Shown piece after piece: positions 8,618-18,287 of a DNA stretch of 64,000 bases. The position numbers and the translations under genes were made by a program. The notes under the pieces are model-generated. The model saw only the letters and a program-made list of their open reading frames with translations. It was not told the origin of the DNA and did not search any database. Location of the stretch: NCBI RefSeq assembly GCF_019357415.1, contig NZ_CP048410.1:1116001-1180000 (forward strand), given 5' to 3'. The stretch comes from Gramella sp. MT6. Its GTDB lineage: Bacteria; Bacteroidota; Bacteroidia; Flavobacteriales; Flavobacteriaceae. Numbering within the stretch: position 1 is the first letter of the stretch; every line of letters starts with the position of its first letter.

Positions 8618-9478
8618 ATGGCAAACTTAAAAGAATTACGTAGCAGGATCACTTCGGTTTCCTCAACGATGCAGATTACCAAAGCCATGAAAATGGTATC
8701 GGCTGCAAAATTGAACAAGGCCCAGGATGCAATTACTCAAATGCGTCCCTATTCTGAAAAACTGACTCAGTTGCTACAGGATTTAAGTGCTACATTAAAT
8801 GATGATGCGGGAAGTAAATATGCCGAGGAACGCGAAGTGAAAAATGTTTTAATCGTTGCTATTTCATCTAATAAGGGACTGGCCGGCGCTTTTAACACCA
8901 ATATTATTAAAGCGGTGAAGTATAAGGCCAAGAATGATTACAATGCCAAAAATGTAGATGTCTATACCCTTGGAAAAAAGGCCAACGATATTCTGAAGAA
9001 GGAGTATGATGTATATAAGAACAATAACGAGATCTACGACGATTTAAGCTTTGAAAATTCTTCAGCGATAGCTGAGGAATTGATGCAACTTTTCCTTGAC
9101 GAGAAGTATGATAAGATCGTTCTTGTATACAATCAATTTAAAAATGCAGCTACACAAATTGTCCAACATGAACAATTTTTGCCTATTGAGCGATTTGATT
9201 CTGAGGAGAACAAACAGTTGGATTATATTTTTGAACCTTCTAAACTTGAGATCGTTAAAGATCTTATTCCTAAGTCGCTAAAAATGCAATTATTTAAGGC
9301 GCTACGAGATTCTTTTGCCTCAGAACATGGCGCACGTATGACGGCTATGCACAAGGCGACTGAGAATGCCACAGAGCTTCGGGATGATCTTAAACTTTCT
9401 TATAACAAAGCACGACAGGCTTCTATTACTAACGAGATACTTGAGATCGTTGGTGGAGCAGAAGCTCTTAACGGATAA
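8618..9478 (+). CDS. atpG: ATP synthase F1 subunit gamma
   Basis: Central shaft subunit, 286 residues. The N-terminal MANLKELRSRITSVSSTMQITKAMKMVSAAKL and C-terminal NKARQASITNEILEIVGGAEAL helices, which form the antiparallel coiled coil inside the alpha-beta ring, are both intact. The central domain is of normal size. It is the last gene of the run, with an intrinsic terminator 21 bases downstream. atpD and atpC are not in the window. Confidence 0.97.
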   Translation: MANLKELRSRITSVSSTMQITKAMKMVSAAKLNKAQDAITQMRPYSEKLTQLLQDLSATLNDDAGSKYAEEREVKNVLIVAISSNKGLAGAFNTNIIKAVKYKAKNDYNAKNVDVYTLGKKANDILKKEYDVYKNNNEIYDDLSFENSSAIAEELMQLFLDEKYDKIVLVYNQFKNAATQIVQHEQFLPIERFDSEENKQLDYIFEPSKLEIVKDLIPKSLKMQLFKALRDSFASEHGARMTAMHKATENATELRDDLKLSYNKARQASITNEILEIVGGAEALNG

Positions 9479-9498
9479 TACAGTTCGACGAATAATTT

Positions 9499-9527
9499 AA
9501 AAGCCCTCAATTTAGAGGGCTTTTTTT
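9499..9527 (+). terminator. Intrinsic terminator of the atp operon
   Basis: GCCCTC and GAGGGC form the stem around AATTTA, extended by A-T pairs, and a run of seven T follows. This is the end of the atp transcript. Confidence 0.9.
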
Positions 9528-9577
9528 ATTTGGTACATGTTTTGTTTTAATAACTTCAACTTCTAAAACCAGTAGTT

Positions 9578-10021
9578 ATGACTAAAATATTATTCTTTAT
9601 GGCCGGAGTATTAATGGTAGTACTCTTTGCTTCCTGCGGAAGCAATAAAGACCTTCAGGAAAGAGCACCCGCTCAATTCAATGAGGTTTACTACACCTAC
9701 AACTCCAATGGAATAGAACTAAATATTCCTGTAATTTCTATCCAGGATGAACTGGTGAGTCTTGATGCCGTTTATTTTCACGGAATGAAGTCTGATCTTA
9801 AAAAGAGCGATGACCAGCCTAATCTATATGTTGCAAATTTCCGCATGGGGACTGGTGAAATGGTAATGGACGAAGATCCCGCTAAAGAGTATGGGAATAA
9901 ACCACCTCAATTGCCAGAAGAAAGCCCGTTTTCTATAGATGACGATGAGGCTATCCTGGTGTTTACTCAGGAAGATAAAATTAAATATTATAAACTAACG
10001 GGAATTGTGGAAAAGGAATAA
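9578..10021 (+). CDS. Uncharacterised lipoprotein
   Basis: A 147-residue protein with a signal peptide and lipobox FASC (Cys20) followed by GSNKD, so it should be a lipid-anchored envelope protein. I do not recognise the mature domain. It is acidic in the C-terminal half (DEDPAKEYGNK, SIDDDEAILVF) and seems made of short beta strands. It stands alone after the atp terminator, 61 bases before the flippase gene, and could be the first gene of that run. Confidence 0.75.
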   Translation: MTKILFFMAGVLMVVLFASCGSNKDLQERAPAQFNEVYYTYNSNGIELNIPVISIQDELVSLDAVYFHGMKSDLKKSDDQPNLYVANFRMGTGEMVMDEDPAKEYGNKPPQLPEESPFSIDDDEAILVFTQEDKIKYYKLTGIVEKE

Positions 10022-10082
10022 AGGCGAAAGCTTTTATAATCCTGATTTATTCAGATATTTGTAGTAAACCAACCCGCTCCTG

Positions 10083-11525
10083 TTGAGTACTTTAAAAAGA
10101 TTTTTCCAAGACACTCTTATTTACGGTTTTGCAACGGTATTCCCGAGACTAATGAATTTTGTCCTGGTACCGTTGCATACTGATGTTTTACCTGCAGAGG
10201 AATACTCGGTTAATACTGTTTTTTATGTCTGGGCGGCATTTTTTAATGTTTTGCTTACCTATGGGATGGAAACCTCTTTTTTCAGGTTTTTTAGCCGGGC
10301 AAAAGAAAGTTCCAGTGTTTTTTCTACGGCCTTTATAGCACTCACGATTACTACGGTTTTATTTGCCACCGGGGTGTTTATTTTTCAGGAAGAACTTATA
10401 GCCTTAATGGACCTGGATCCTTTTTATTTCAGGTTGCTTTTTAGTGTGCTTGTCCTGGACACGCTAGTGGTAGTTCCATTTGCTTATTTAAGGGCCACAG
10501 GCAGATCTTTGAAGTTTGCGAGTATCAAAGTCCTGAATATTCTGGTGGTGGTCATCCTGAACTTTTATTTCTTGTGGTTCGTTAGGGATTATCCCCAATT
10601 CGCTCCGCAGTGGGTTTTAGATAATTACGGTCCTACAGATATTGTAGGCTATATTTTCATTGCCAACCTTGCTGCCAGTGCGGTGACCTTTCTTTTGCTT
10701 TTACCTTATTTTTTCAGGACTAAGATCAGTTTTGATACCGCTGTTTTCAAACAGATGTGGAAATACGGCTGGCCTATTATGGTTGCCGGGATCGCCTTTG
10801 TGATCAACGAAAATCTGGATAAATTGCTAATCAAGGATATGATCTCAGATGAGATCATGGGTGCCTATTCAGGTTGTTATAAATTGGCGGTTTTCATGAC
10901 CATTTTTGTCCAGGCTTTTAAAATGGGAGCAGAACCTTTTTTCTTCAATCATGCAGATAAAGACAACGCAAAGGAAACTTATGCCGATATATTAAAATAT
11001 TTCGTGATTTCTGGGAGCATAATTTTTCTAGTGCTGGTTTGTTTTATCGATTTTTTCAAAGCACTGGTAATTCGTGATCCTGAATACTGGATGGCCATAA
11101 GTATAGTTCCCATCATTTTGCTGGCCAATCTTTTTCTGGGGATCTATCATAACCTGTCTGTCTGGTACAAACTTACCGACAGGACCAGAACAGGAATGTA
11201 TATTTCTATCCTCGGTGCTATTATCACTATTGTACTAAACCTGGCTCTGATCCCGGTACTGGGGTTTATCGCCGCTGCCTGGGCTACACTTTTCGCTTAT
11301 GGTAGCATGATGCTGGTTTCCTATTTCCTAGGAAAGAAATACTATCCAGTGCCTTACGACATTAAAAAAATCACTGGTTATATATCACTTTCAGTCTTAA
11401 TTGGCGCGATCTCATTTTATGTATTCCCGGGAAATTATTTCGTTGGAATACCGTTATTATTACTATTTATCGGGATAGTCTATTTTTCTGAAAAGGATCA
11501 AATTCTAAAAATCATACAATCTTAA
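10083..11525 (+). CDS. Wzx-like polysaccharide flippase (MOP superfamily)
   Basis: A 480-residue membrane protein with about 12-14 predicted helices and the MATE/MOP exporter layout. The N-terminus (LKRFFQDTLIYGFATVFPRLMNFVLVPL) resembles oligosaccharide-lipid flippases of the Wzx/RfbX group. It would move lipid-linked sugars across the inner membrane. The start is TTG at 10083; the next in-frame ATG at 10152 would remove the conserved first helix. It is 3 bases from dut and near a sugar nucleotidyltransferase, which fits a polysaccharide role. Confidence 0.85.
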   Translation: MSTLKRFFQDTLIYGFATVFPRLMNFVLVPLHTDVLPAEEYSVNTVFYVWAAFFNVLLTYGMETSFFRFFSRAKESSSVFSTAFIALTITTVLFATGVFIFQEELIALMDLDPFYFRLLFSVLVLDTLVVVPFAYLRATGRSLKFASIKVLNILVVVILNFYFLWFVRDYPQFAPQWVLDNYGPTDIVGYIFIANLAASAVTFLLLLPYFFRTKISFDTAVFKQMWKYGWPIMVAGIAFVINENLDKLLIKDMISDEIMGAYSGCYKLAVFMTIFVQAFKMGAEPFFFNHADKDNAKETYADILKYFVISGSIIFLVLVCFIDFFKALVIRDPEYWMAISIVPIILLANLFLGIYHNLSVWYKLTDRTRTGMYISILGAIITIVLNLALIPVLGFIAAAWATLFAYGSMMLVSYFLGKKYYPVPYDIKKITGYISLSVLIGAISFYVFPGNYFVGIPLLLLFIGIVYFSEKDQILKIIQS

Positions 11526-11528
11526 TTT

Positions 11529-11963
11529 ATGGATGTAAAAATTATAAACAAGTCGGCTCATAAATTGCCGCATTACGAAACAGATTTTTCAGCGGGAATG
11601 GACCTTCGGGCCAATATAGATGAACCAATTACCTTAAAGCCATTAGAAAGAGCTATTGTGAAAACAGGACTTTTCATGGAGCTTCCTTTGGGATTTGAAG
11701 CCCAGGTTAGACCCAGAAGTGGGCTAGCCGCAAAAAAAGGCATTACCGTTCTTAATTCTCCTGGCACAATTGATGCCGATTATCGCGGTGAAATAGGCGT
11801 GATACTTGTAAATTTGTCCAATGAAAATTTTGTGGTGAACAACGGAGAACGCATAGCCCAAATGGTCATTGCAAAACACGAACATATTTCCTGGAAAGAG
11901 GTAGATATCCTTGGTGAAACTTCCCGTGGAGTTGGAGGATTCGGAAGTACAGGACACGAATAA
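11529..11963 (+). CDS. dut: dUTP diphosphatase
   Basis: A 144-residue trimeric-type dUTPase, which hydrolyses dUTP to dUMP and PPi. All five motifs are present in order: SAGMDLRA (about 22-29), [11 protein letters not shown] (about 61-71), the catalytic Asp region [13 protein letters not shown] (about 79-91), GERIAQMVI (about 104-112) and [10 protein letters not shown] (about 133-142). It lies 3 bases after the flippase gene and 21 before the nucleotidyltransferase gene. Confidence 0.97.
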   Translation: MDVKIINKSAHKLPHYETDFSAGMDLRANIDEPITLKPLERAIVKTGLFMELPLGFEAQVRPRSGLAAKKGITVLNSPGTIDADYRGEIGVILVNLSNENFVVNNGERIAQMVIAKHEHISWKEVDILGETSRGVGGFGSTGHE

Positions 11964-11984
11964 AAATTAATTTAAATACTTAGA

Positions 11985-12995
11985 ATGAAAATTATTGTAC
12001 CAATGGCAGGTCGTGGTTCACGACTTCGTCCACATACTTTAACCGTACCAAAACCGTTAATTCCTATAGCTGGAAAACCTATTGTTCATCGTCTGGTAGA
12101 AGATATTGCAAAGGTTCTGGACGAGAAAATTGATGAAGTTGCCTTTATCATAGGTGAGGATTTTGGGGAGCAGGTAGAACAGGATCTTATGAAGATCGCC
12201 AATAGCCTTGGAGCTAAAGGAACTATCTATTACCAGGATAAACCTCTTGGGACTGGTCACGCGATCATGTGTGCCAAGGAATCCCTAACAGGGCCAGCGG
12301 TGGTGGCTTATGCAGATACGCTTTTTAAAGCAGATTTTAACCTGGATAAATCTGCAGATGCCGTGATGTGGGTAAAGAAAGTAGAAAATCCATCCGCTTA
12401 TGGAGTGGTAAAGCTAAATGAGAACAATGAGATCACAGATCTTGTTGAGAAGCCAGAGGAATTCGTTTCAGATCTTGCGGTTATTGGAATCTATTATTTC
12501 AAAGATGTGGAAGTATTAAAGAACGAACTTCAGAACGTGCTTGATGCGAAACTTACTCGCGGTGGTGAATATCAGATCAATGACGGGATCGAAGCGATGC
12601 GTAAAAGCGGATTAAGATTTGTTCCGGGCAAGGTTGACGAATGGATGGATTGCGGAAATAAGAATGTGACCGTAGAAACGAATGGAAGAATGCTGAATTT
12701 CCTTCATAGTGATGGAGAAAAGCTAATTTCAGATTCAGTAAAGATCAAGGATTCTGAAATTACAGAGCCTTGTTATATCGGTGAAAACGTAGAATTAATA
12801 AATGCCAAAATAGGACCAAACGTTTCTATTGGCGACGGAACTAAAGTTGTAAATTCAACTATAAAAAATAGCCTTATTCAAACTTTTGCAGAAATAAAAA
12901 ATGCAAATTTGGATAATGCTATGATCGGGAATCATGTTAAATTTGATGGGGACTTCACTCAAATAAGCATAGGAGATTTCTCTGTTCTGGAATAA
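11985..12995 (+). CDS. Sugar-1-phosphate nucleotidyltransferase
   Basis: A 336-residue NDP-sugar pyrophosphorylase. The N-terminal Rossmann-like domain carries the nucleotide-binding signature GRGSRLRPHT (about 9-18) with KPLIPIAGKP, and YADTLF holds the metal-binding Asp. The C-terminal 80 residues (IGENVELINAKIGPNVSIGD) are hexapeptide repeats of a left-handed beta-helix. It activates a sugar-1-phosphate with an NTP, but substrate (glucose or mannose) and nucleotide cannot be told. The neighbouring flippase suggests a role in surface glycans. Confidence 0.88.
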   Translation: MKIIVPMAGRGSRLRPHTLTVPKPLIPIAGKPIVHRLVEDIAKVLDEKIDEVAFIIGEDFGEQVEQDLMKIANSLGAKGTIYYQDKPLGTGHAIMCAKESLTGPAVVAYADTLFKADFNLDKSADAVMWVKKVENPSAYGVVKLNENNEITDLVEKPEEFVSDLAVIGIYYFKDVEVLKNELQNVLDAKLTRGGEYQINDGIEAMRKSGLRFVPGKVDEWMDCGNKNVTVETNGRMLNFLHSDGEKLISDSVKIKDSEITEPCYIGENVELINAKIGPNVSIGDGTKVVNSTIKNSLIQTFAEIKNANLDNAMIGNHVKFDGDFTQISIGDFSVLE

Positions 12996-13004
12996 ACATT
13001 TTAT

Positions 13005-14369
13005 ATGAAAAACCTGATTATCATCCTGATCGCGGTGTTTTTGGTGATTCCGGCTAAAAGCCAGGAATTACCACGCCTTTTTCTGGATGTTAATCAGGAT
13101 GATCTTGGGAATGTAAGCGATGAATTTCAGGAGTATTTCTTTGAAGCTTTAAAACAGAAGGGCATCGAGAATTATGAAAAAGCCATTACCGCTTTAGAAA
13201 AATGTCTTGAACTGGAAGCCGAAAAGGCGGTGGTTTATTTTGAATTAGGAAGAAATTACCGCGAACTTGAACAGTTCGAAAATTCCATAGTAAATCTTAA
13301 AAAAGCCCAGGAACTGGCGCCTAAGGAAGAAGCTATACTGGTGTATTTATTCCAGACCTATGGAATGACCAAGGATTATGAAGGAGCTATAGCTACGGTA
13401 AAGCAACTAATCCCATTGGATGAGGCTTATAAAGAAGATCTTGCGAATTTGTATTTCCTGAATGAAAACTACGATGAGGCCCTTAAATTATTGGATGAGC
13501 TCGACGAGGAACAGGGAGCCACTACTTACAGGAATTCGCTGAGGAGACAGGTTTTTGCACGCACCAATAATACAGGAGCACAGATAAATAATCTTCAGGA
13601 AAGCATTTCTGCAAATCCCGAGGTAGAACAAAATTACCTTAATCTAATATACATTTATAGCGAGCAGGGGGAAGATGAGGAAGCTTTTCGCGTCGCCCGG
13701 AAGCTTTTAGAGACGAATCCCGGCTCTTCCCTGGCTCACCTTGCGCTGTATAAGTTTTACCTCGACAAGAACGATACAGACGCTGCAGTGGCTTCTATGA
13801 AAATTGTTTTTGAAAGCGAGGAAATAGATGCTGAATCAAAATTTAAAGTCCTCAATGATTTTTTGAGTTTTGTTCAGGATAATCCAGATTATGAAGATGA
13901 GCTTATCGAAGTTGCCGGAAAACTGACGGAATGGGAAAATGCTCCAAGACTTTTTGAACAGCTTGGTAAATATTATCTCAAAAAGAATAACCGGGAGGAT
14001 GCACTTAAATTCTTTGAATTAGGTTTGAACGAAGATCCCGGGAATTTTGAACTTATCAGGAACACTTTATTGCTACAACTGGAGTACCAGAAATTTGAAT
14101 CTGCCAGAGATCTTAGCGATCTGGCTCTGGAAAGTTTTCCATCACAACCCATGCTTTATTTGTTTAAGGCTGTTGCGCTGAATAATCTTAACGATTTTGA
14201 AGCAGCTGAAGAATCTCTGATGGAAGGGCTGGATTATCTAATAGATGACAAAAGGATGGAGTATGATTTTTATTCTCAGCTCGCCCTAAGCTACAATGGT
14301 ATGAATAATGCTACTAAAGCTGAAGAGTATCGCCATATGGCGGAAAATTTAAAAAAAGAAATTAACTGA
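13005..14369 (+). CDS. Exported TPR protein
   Basis: A 454-residue protein with an N-terminal signal peptide (about residues 1-19, ending AKSQ) and at least eight TPR-like helix pairs over most of its length, for example NYEKAITALEKCLELE near 57 and NREDALKFFELGLNEDP near 330. It has no other domain. It should act as a periplasmic scaffold. Its stop overlaps the start of the next gene by one base (TGATG), and the TPR, DUF4292 and EnvC-like genes form one unit, suggesting a shared envelope role. Confidence 0.85.
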   Translation: MKNLIIILIAVFLVIPAKSQELPRLFLDVNQDDLGNVSDEFQEYFFEALKQKGIENYEKAITALEKCLELEAEKAVVYFELGRNYRELEQFENSIVNLKKAQELAPKEEAILVYLFQTYGMTKDYEGAIATVKQLIPLDEAYKEDLANLYFLNENYDEALKLLDELDEEQGATTYRNSLRRQVFARTNNTGAQINNLQESISANPEVEQNYLNLIYIYSEQGEDEEAFRVARKLLETNPGSSLAHLALYKFYLDKNDTDAAVASMKIVFESEEIDAESKFKVLNDFLSFVQDNPDYEDELIEVAGKLTEWENAPRLFEQLGKYYLKKNNREDALKFFELGLNEDPGNFELIRNTLLLQLEYQKFESARDLSDLALESFPSQPMLYLFKAVALNNLNDFEAAEESLMEGLDYLIDDKRMEYDFYSQLALSYNGMNNATKAEEYRHMAENLKKEIN

Positions 14370-15139
14370 TGTTAAAGAAAATATTTGCCCTGATTTTGCT
14401 AACCACCTTTGTTGTATCCTGTGGTAGCAGAAAATCGACCGGAAAGATAGCAACGAAGAATGCTGAAGCTGTTTCGGTTATTAAGAAACATTATTCTAGC
14501 GAAACAAAGTTTAATACGGTTTCGGGAAAATTACGTGCTGTTTATCAGGATGAAGAAAAGACGCAGTCTGTGAACCTTAGTTTCAGGATGGAAAAGGATA
14601 AAGCGATCTGGATGAGCGCAAGTATATTGGGGTTCCCTGTAGCAAAGGCCTATATTACTCCAACCAGTGTGAGCTATTATGAAAAAGTATCACAAACTTA
14701 TTTCGAAGGTGATTTTAGTCTGGTAAGCGAATTTCTGGGAACTCCCCTGGATTTTCAAAAACTTCAGAACTTATTGATAGGCCAGGCGATTTATGATCTG
14801 CGTACCGAGGAATATGATTTTGTACAATCTCCAAGAGGTTTCCAGTTCGTGAAAGATGATGCCATGCTCATGAAAAAGATGTTCCTGCTTAATCCTTCAA
14901 GTTTTAAGGCAGAAGCGCAGCAGTTGATCCAGGATAAAGACAATCGCGGATTAACGGTCACTTATGATGAATATCAGAGTATAAATGGTCTTGTATTTCC
15001 AGAAAATATAAGGATCATTGCAAACGAAGGCGGTTCGAGTACGAATATAGATCTTACCTACAGGTCTCTTACATTTAATGAGCAGGTAAGTTTCCCATTC
15101 GATATTCCCTCAGGTTATGAAGAAATCAGTTTAAAATGA
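14369..15139 (+). CDS. DUF4292 family lipoprotein
   Basis: A 256-residue lipoprotein: signal peptide with lipobox VVSC (Cys18), then a domain with features I associate with DUF4292 (FRMEKDKAIWMSASILGFPVAKA, TPTSVSYYEK). The strand-rich pattern resembles the LolA/LolB lipoprotein-carrier fold, so a role in lipoprotein handling is possible but unproven. It overlaps the TPR gene by one base and the EnvC-like gene by four (ATGA), so all three are probably translationally coupled. Confidence 0.8.
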   Translation: MLKKIFALILLTTFVVSCGSRKSTGKIATKNAEAVSVIKKHYSSETKFNTVSGKLRAVYQDEEKTQSVNLSFRMEKDKAIWMSASILGFPVAKAYITPTSVSYYEKVSQTYFEGDFSLVSEFLGTPLDFQKLQNLLIGQAIYDLRTEEYDFVQSPRGFQFVKDDAMLMKKMFLLNPSSFKAEAQQLIQDKDNRGLTVTYDEYQSINGLVFPENIRIIANEGGSSTNIDLTYRSLTFNEQVSFPFDIPSGYEEISLK

Positions 15140-16359
15140 TTGGATTAAAGTCCCCAAAAACCCTACTCTGTTTACTATTACTAATTTTTGGCCTGAACGT
15201 TACTAATGCTCAGACCGATCGGGAAGAGCTTGAAAAAAGGCGTATCGAGCTGCGCAATGAGATCACCAGGATCAATGAGCTTAGGATCTCTAATCAGAAG
15301 AAACAGCGATCGGTATTGGTTCAGGTTGAAGATCTTAATCAGCAAATAAAAAGTACAGAAGATCTTATTAAGCTTACCAATCAGCAGGCAAACCTTTTAA
15401 CCCGGGAGATCAATACCAATACCAATAAAATTGGTCAGTTAAGAAAGGAGCTGGAGAAGCTTAAGGAAGATTACGCGAGGATGATCGAGAAATCCTATAA
15501 AAGCAAATCCCAGCAGAGCAGGGTGATGTTCCTGTTGTCTTCCAAGAGCTTTTTACAGGCTTATAAGCGGCTTCAGTATATGAAACAGTATACAAACTAC
15601 AGAAAGGAGCAGGGAGAGGAAATTAAGGCCAATACACAGGAATTACAGGAACTTAATGCGAGGCTGGTAAGACAAAAGGAGGAGAAGGAAAAACTTATCG
15701 CTGAAAACAGGAAAACCAGGGCAGAATTAGAAAAGAACCGTAAGTCGCAACAAACACTTATGGCCACGATCAGGCAGAAGGAGGGGCAGTTTGCTTCACA
15801 GATCAAGAAAAAGCAGAATGAAATCGATGAGATAGACCGCGCGATAGATAAAATGATACGTGAGTCTATTGCCAAGGCCAATAAAGAAAGCGGTTCAACC
15901 TCAAGAAGTACTTATAATCTTACTCCGGCGGCGAAAGCACTGGCTGCCGACTTTAATAATAACAAGGGGAAATTACCCTGGCCGGTAGAATCTGGAGTGG
16001 TGACCATGAGATTTGGACAGCAACCACATCCAGTGGTTAAATCTGTAATGGTAAATAACAATGGGGTTAGAATAGATACCGACAAAGGTGGAAAAGCACG
16101 CGCAGTTTTTAACGGAACCGTTAGTGAAGTTCAGGCGGTGAAAGGAGCTAATCAGGCTGTAATGGTAAGACATGGTGATTATATTACGATCTATAACAAC
16201 CTGCAAAAAGTATATGTAAAGAGAGGGGATAAGGTTGTTACTGAACAGGAAATTGGAGAAGTTGCGACTAGCAGGGCTACCGGGAAGACAACTCTACACT
16301 TTCTTCTTTATAAGAATGACCAGAAAATGGATCCTGCTGCCTGGATCTATAGGATGTAA
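15136..16359 (+). CDS. EnvC-like murein hydrolase activator
   Basis: A 407-residue exported protein: signal peptide to about residue 26, a long coiled coil (about 30-250, with many Glu, Lys, Arg and Gln) and a C-terminal LytM/M23 domain (about 275-407). The LytM zinc site is degenerate: the HxxxD motif reads NNNGVRID, without the His, and the HxH motif reads TLHFLLY, with one His. So it is probably not a peptidase but an amidase activator, as in E. coli EnvC. It overlaps the DUF4292 gene by four bases. Confidence 0.9.
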   Translation: MIGLKSPKTLLCLLLLIFGLNVTNAQTDREELEKRRIELRNEITRINELRISNQKKQRSVLVQVEDLNQQIKSTEDLIKLTNQQANLLTREINTNTNKIGQLRKELEKLKEDYARMIEKSYKSKSQQSRVMFLLSSKSFLQAYKRLQYMKQYTNYRKEQGEEIKANTQELQELNARLVRQKEEKEKLIAENRKTRAELEKNRKSQQTLMATIRQKEGQFASQIKKKQNEIDEIDRAIDKMIRESIAKANKESGSTSRSTYNLTPAAKALAADFNNNKGKLPWPVESGVVTMRFGQQPHPVVKSVMVNNNGVRIDTDKGGKARAVFNGTVSEVQAVKGANQAVMVRHGDYITIYNNLQKVYVKRGDKVVTEQEIGEVATSRATGKTTLHFLLYKNDQKMDPAAWIYRM

Positions 16360-16415
16360 GATGGCAACGCAACCTTTATTGTATTTTAGCATCTAATAAA
16401 TGTGATTCAATAAAT

Positions 16416-17102
16416 ATGAAAAAACTGATTCTTCTTGCGTTTCTTTTTTCACTTGTAAGTTGTGAAGAGGTGCTTATTGAAGAAAACAGTCGTATCCAGG
16501 TTAAAGGGACTTTAAGTTCCCCTCAGAACTCTTCCGTTTCCGGGATCCATATTTTTTCGGCCGGAACTTTTGAAAATACACTTGGCCCTAATACAGACAA
16601 AATTCTTGGCAGAACTGTTTCCGCGGAAAATGGCAGTTTCGATTTTATTTCCCTGGACACTTATTCTCATGATCTGCTTTTTGCCGTAAATCCTGAAGGA
16701 ATTGATCATAATGCGGAATATTCCTCACTTTATTTTTTCGATCCCAGGGGAGAGCATGCCCAAATGTATGACCTCGGGGACCTTCAATTGGCAAAAAAGG
16801 TAGAGTTTAATTTAAATATTGAAAGAACTTCCCAGTCTCAGGATACTTTGCGCTATGTTCTGGATTATCAAAAACCGGTTAGAAGATTCATTTATGAAAA
16901 TGGAAATTTTACAGAGCAGCCAGATAACGACAACTTTATTTCAATCAGGCGCCATTTGCCGGAAAGTGAAGCTTTAACTCTTAATTTCCCTATTATGGGG
17001 GCTACAGAGCTTATTTTCTCTTATAGCCTTGGCGATGATCCGCTGCAACAGGTTGCTATTCCCATAAATACAGAAAATACTTCCTATGATTTTGAATACT
17101 AG
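16416..17102 (+). CDS. Uncharacterised lipoprotein
   Basis: A 228-residue lipoprotein with lipobox LVSC (Cys16) followed by EEV, so probably membrane-anchored and perhaps surface-exposed. The first 90 residues look like a carboxypeptidase-regulatory-like strand domain (IQVKGTLSSPQNSSVSGIHI, then SAENGSFDF). I do not recognise the rest. Its end overlaps the next gene by 17 bases, so the two probably work together at the outer membrane. Confidence 0.72.
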   Translation: MKKLILLAFLFSLVSCEEVLIEENSRIQVKGTLSSPQNSSVSGIHIFSAGTFENTLGPNTDKILGRTVSAENGSFDFISLDTYSHDLLFAVNPEGIDHNAEYSSLYFFDPRGEHAQMYDLGDLQLAKKVEFNLNIERTSQSQDTLRYVLDYQKPVRRFIYENGNFTEQPDNDNFISIRRHLPESEALTLNFPIMGATELIFSYSLGDDPLQQVAIPINTENTSYDFEY

Positions 17103-17712
17103 GCTATTTTTTATTGCTCTGTTATTTACGGGTTTTATTAAGGCCCAGGAACAGGAGATGCTTCCTAATCAATATTCTGAAGATCCGGAAACTGTATTTT
17201 TTAATTTTGAATTGTACTATCCGGTAAGCCTTGGAAATTCAACTTATTCAGATTATAAATTTGATCCTGGTTATGCCATAGATTTCAACTGGTTCTTTAG
17301 ACCTGAATTTACACTAGGTGCCAGATTTGCCGTTCACCGGGGATACCCGGAGGATATTTCGAAAACCGGGAATCTAACCCGCAGCACCTTTCATCTTTTT
17401 GGTGCAGATCTGGGATATTATTTTCCGCTGGAAAAGGACTGGAACCTGCATTATAAAGCGGGAATCGGGCTTACCAGTAATGTCTATAAGGCCAAAGAAG
17501 ACACATTCAGTGAAGACGGCGGTAAAGTCTGGCTCTCTGCTGAGGTTGCCAAGAGATTAGACCGCACTTTCGGATTCTTCCTAAAGGCTGGGCTGGATTA
17601 TGATTTTAATACTATTGAAACTTCTTCTGAAAAGGATAATTACTTCAACCGTAACTTTCTATTCACGGTTGGAGCAGGTATCAGAATAAATTTTCAGAAT
17701 CCCGGAGGATAA
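17086..17712 (+). CDS. Small outer-membrane beta-barrel protein
   Basis: A 208-residue protein with a signal peptide (about 1-20, ending IKAQ) and alternating hydrophobic strands typical of an eight-stranded barrel (FNFELYYPVSLGNS, GADLGYYFPL, FLFTVGAGIRINF). It starts inside the end of the preceding lipoprotein gene. Its stop codon directly abuts the end of the convergent thioesterase gene, with no spacer. The function is unknown. Confidence 0.72.
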   Translation: MILNTRLFFIALLFTGFIKAQEQEMLPNQYSEDPETVFFNFELYYPVSLGNSTYSDYKFDPGYAIDFNWFFRPEFTLGARFAVHRGYPEDISKTGNLTRSTFHLFGADLGYYFPLEKDWNLHYKAGIGLTSNVYKAKEDTFSEDGGKVWLSAEVAKRLDRTFGFFLKAGLDYDFNTIETSSEKDNYFNRNFLFTVGAGIRINFQNPGG

Positions 17713-18225
17713 TTATTGTTCAAATAGAGCTTTTAGTTCTGTGGCTTCGTTCGGCTTCATTTTTCCGGCAAGCACAAGGCTAAGCTGTTTCCTTCTTAAG
17801 GCAGCTTCAAAACGCTCTTTTTCGATCTTGGTTTCTGGTTCTAATGCGGGTACCTGGATTGGAGCACCGGTTTCGTCTACTGCCACAAAAGTGTAGATAG
17901 CTTCATTTGCTTTGGTTCTGCGGCCACTTTCTCTGTCTTCCACCCAAACGTCAATAAAGATCTCCATGGAGCTCTTAAAAGCTCTGGAAACGGCAGCCTC
18001 TACGGTTACTACGCTTCCTAACGGAATCGCTTTATTAAAGGCAACGTGGTTTACAGAAGCGGTAACTACAATTCTTCGGCTATGTCTTCTTGCGGCGATA
18101 CTCGCAGCACGATCCATACGTGCAAGTAATTCACCTCCAAAAAGATTATTTAAGGGATTAGTTTCGCTTGGTAATACAAGGTCTGTTAATGTAGTACGTG
18201 ATTCACTAGGTCCTTTAGCCTCCAT
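17713..18225 (-). CDS. Hotdog-fold acyl-CoA thioesterase
   Basis: A 170-residue acyl-CoA hydrolase of the YciA/ACOT type. The region PLNNLFGGELLARMDRAA (about 25-42) contains the NxxGG turn and catalytic Asp, and VTVEAAVSRAFKSSMEIFIDV forms the central strands. It hydrolyses acyl-CoA to free acid and CoA; chain length cannot be told. It is probably transcribed after the HU/SPOR gene 62 bases upstream. Confidence 0.88.
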   Translation of the reverse strand: MEAKGPSESRTTLTDLVLPSETNPLNNLFGGELLARMDRAASIAARRHSRRIVVTASVNHVAFNKAIPLGSVVTVEAAVSRAFKSSMEIFIDVWVEDRESGRRTKANEAIYTFVAVDETGAPIQVPALEPETKIEKERFEAALRRKQLSLVLAGKMKPNEATELKALFEQ

Positions 18226-18287
18226 ATATAATTTTTTTGCAAAAGTAAGGAGGATTTAGGAGGTTTAGCCGTTAACAAAGTATTAAA

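Noticed and set aside
9096..9281. 61-residue forward frame inside atpG
   Set aside because: It lies entirely within atpG in another frame and has no start context or domain.
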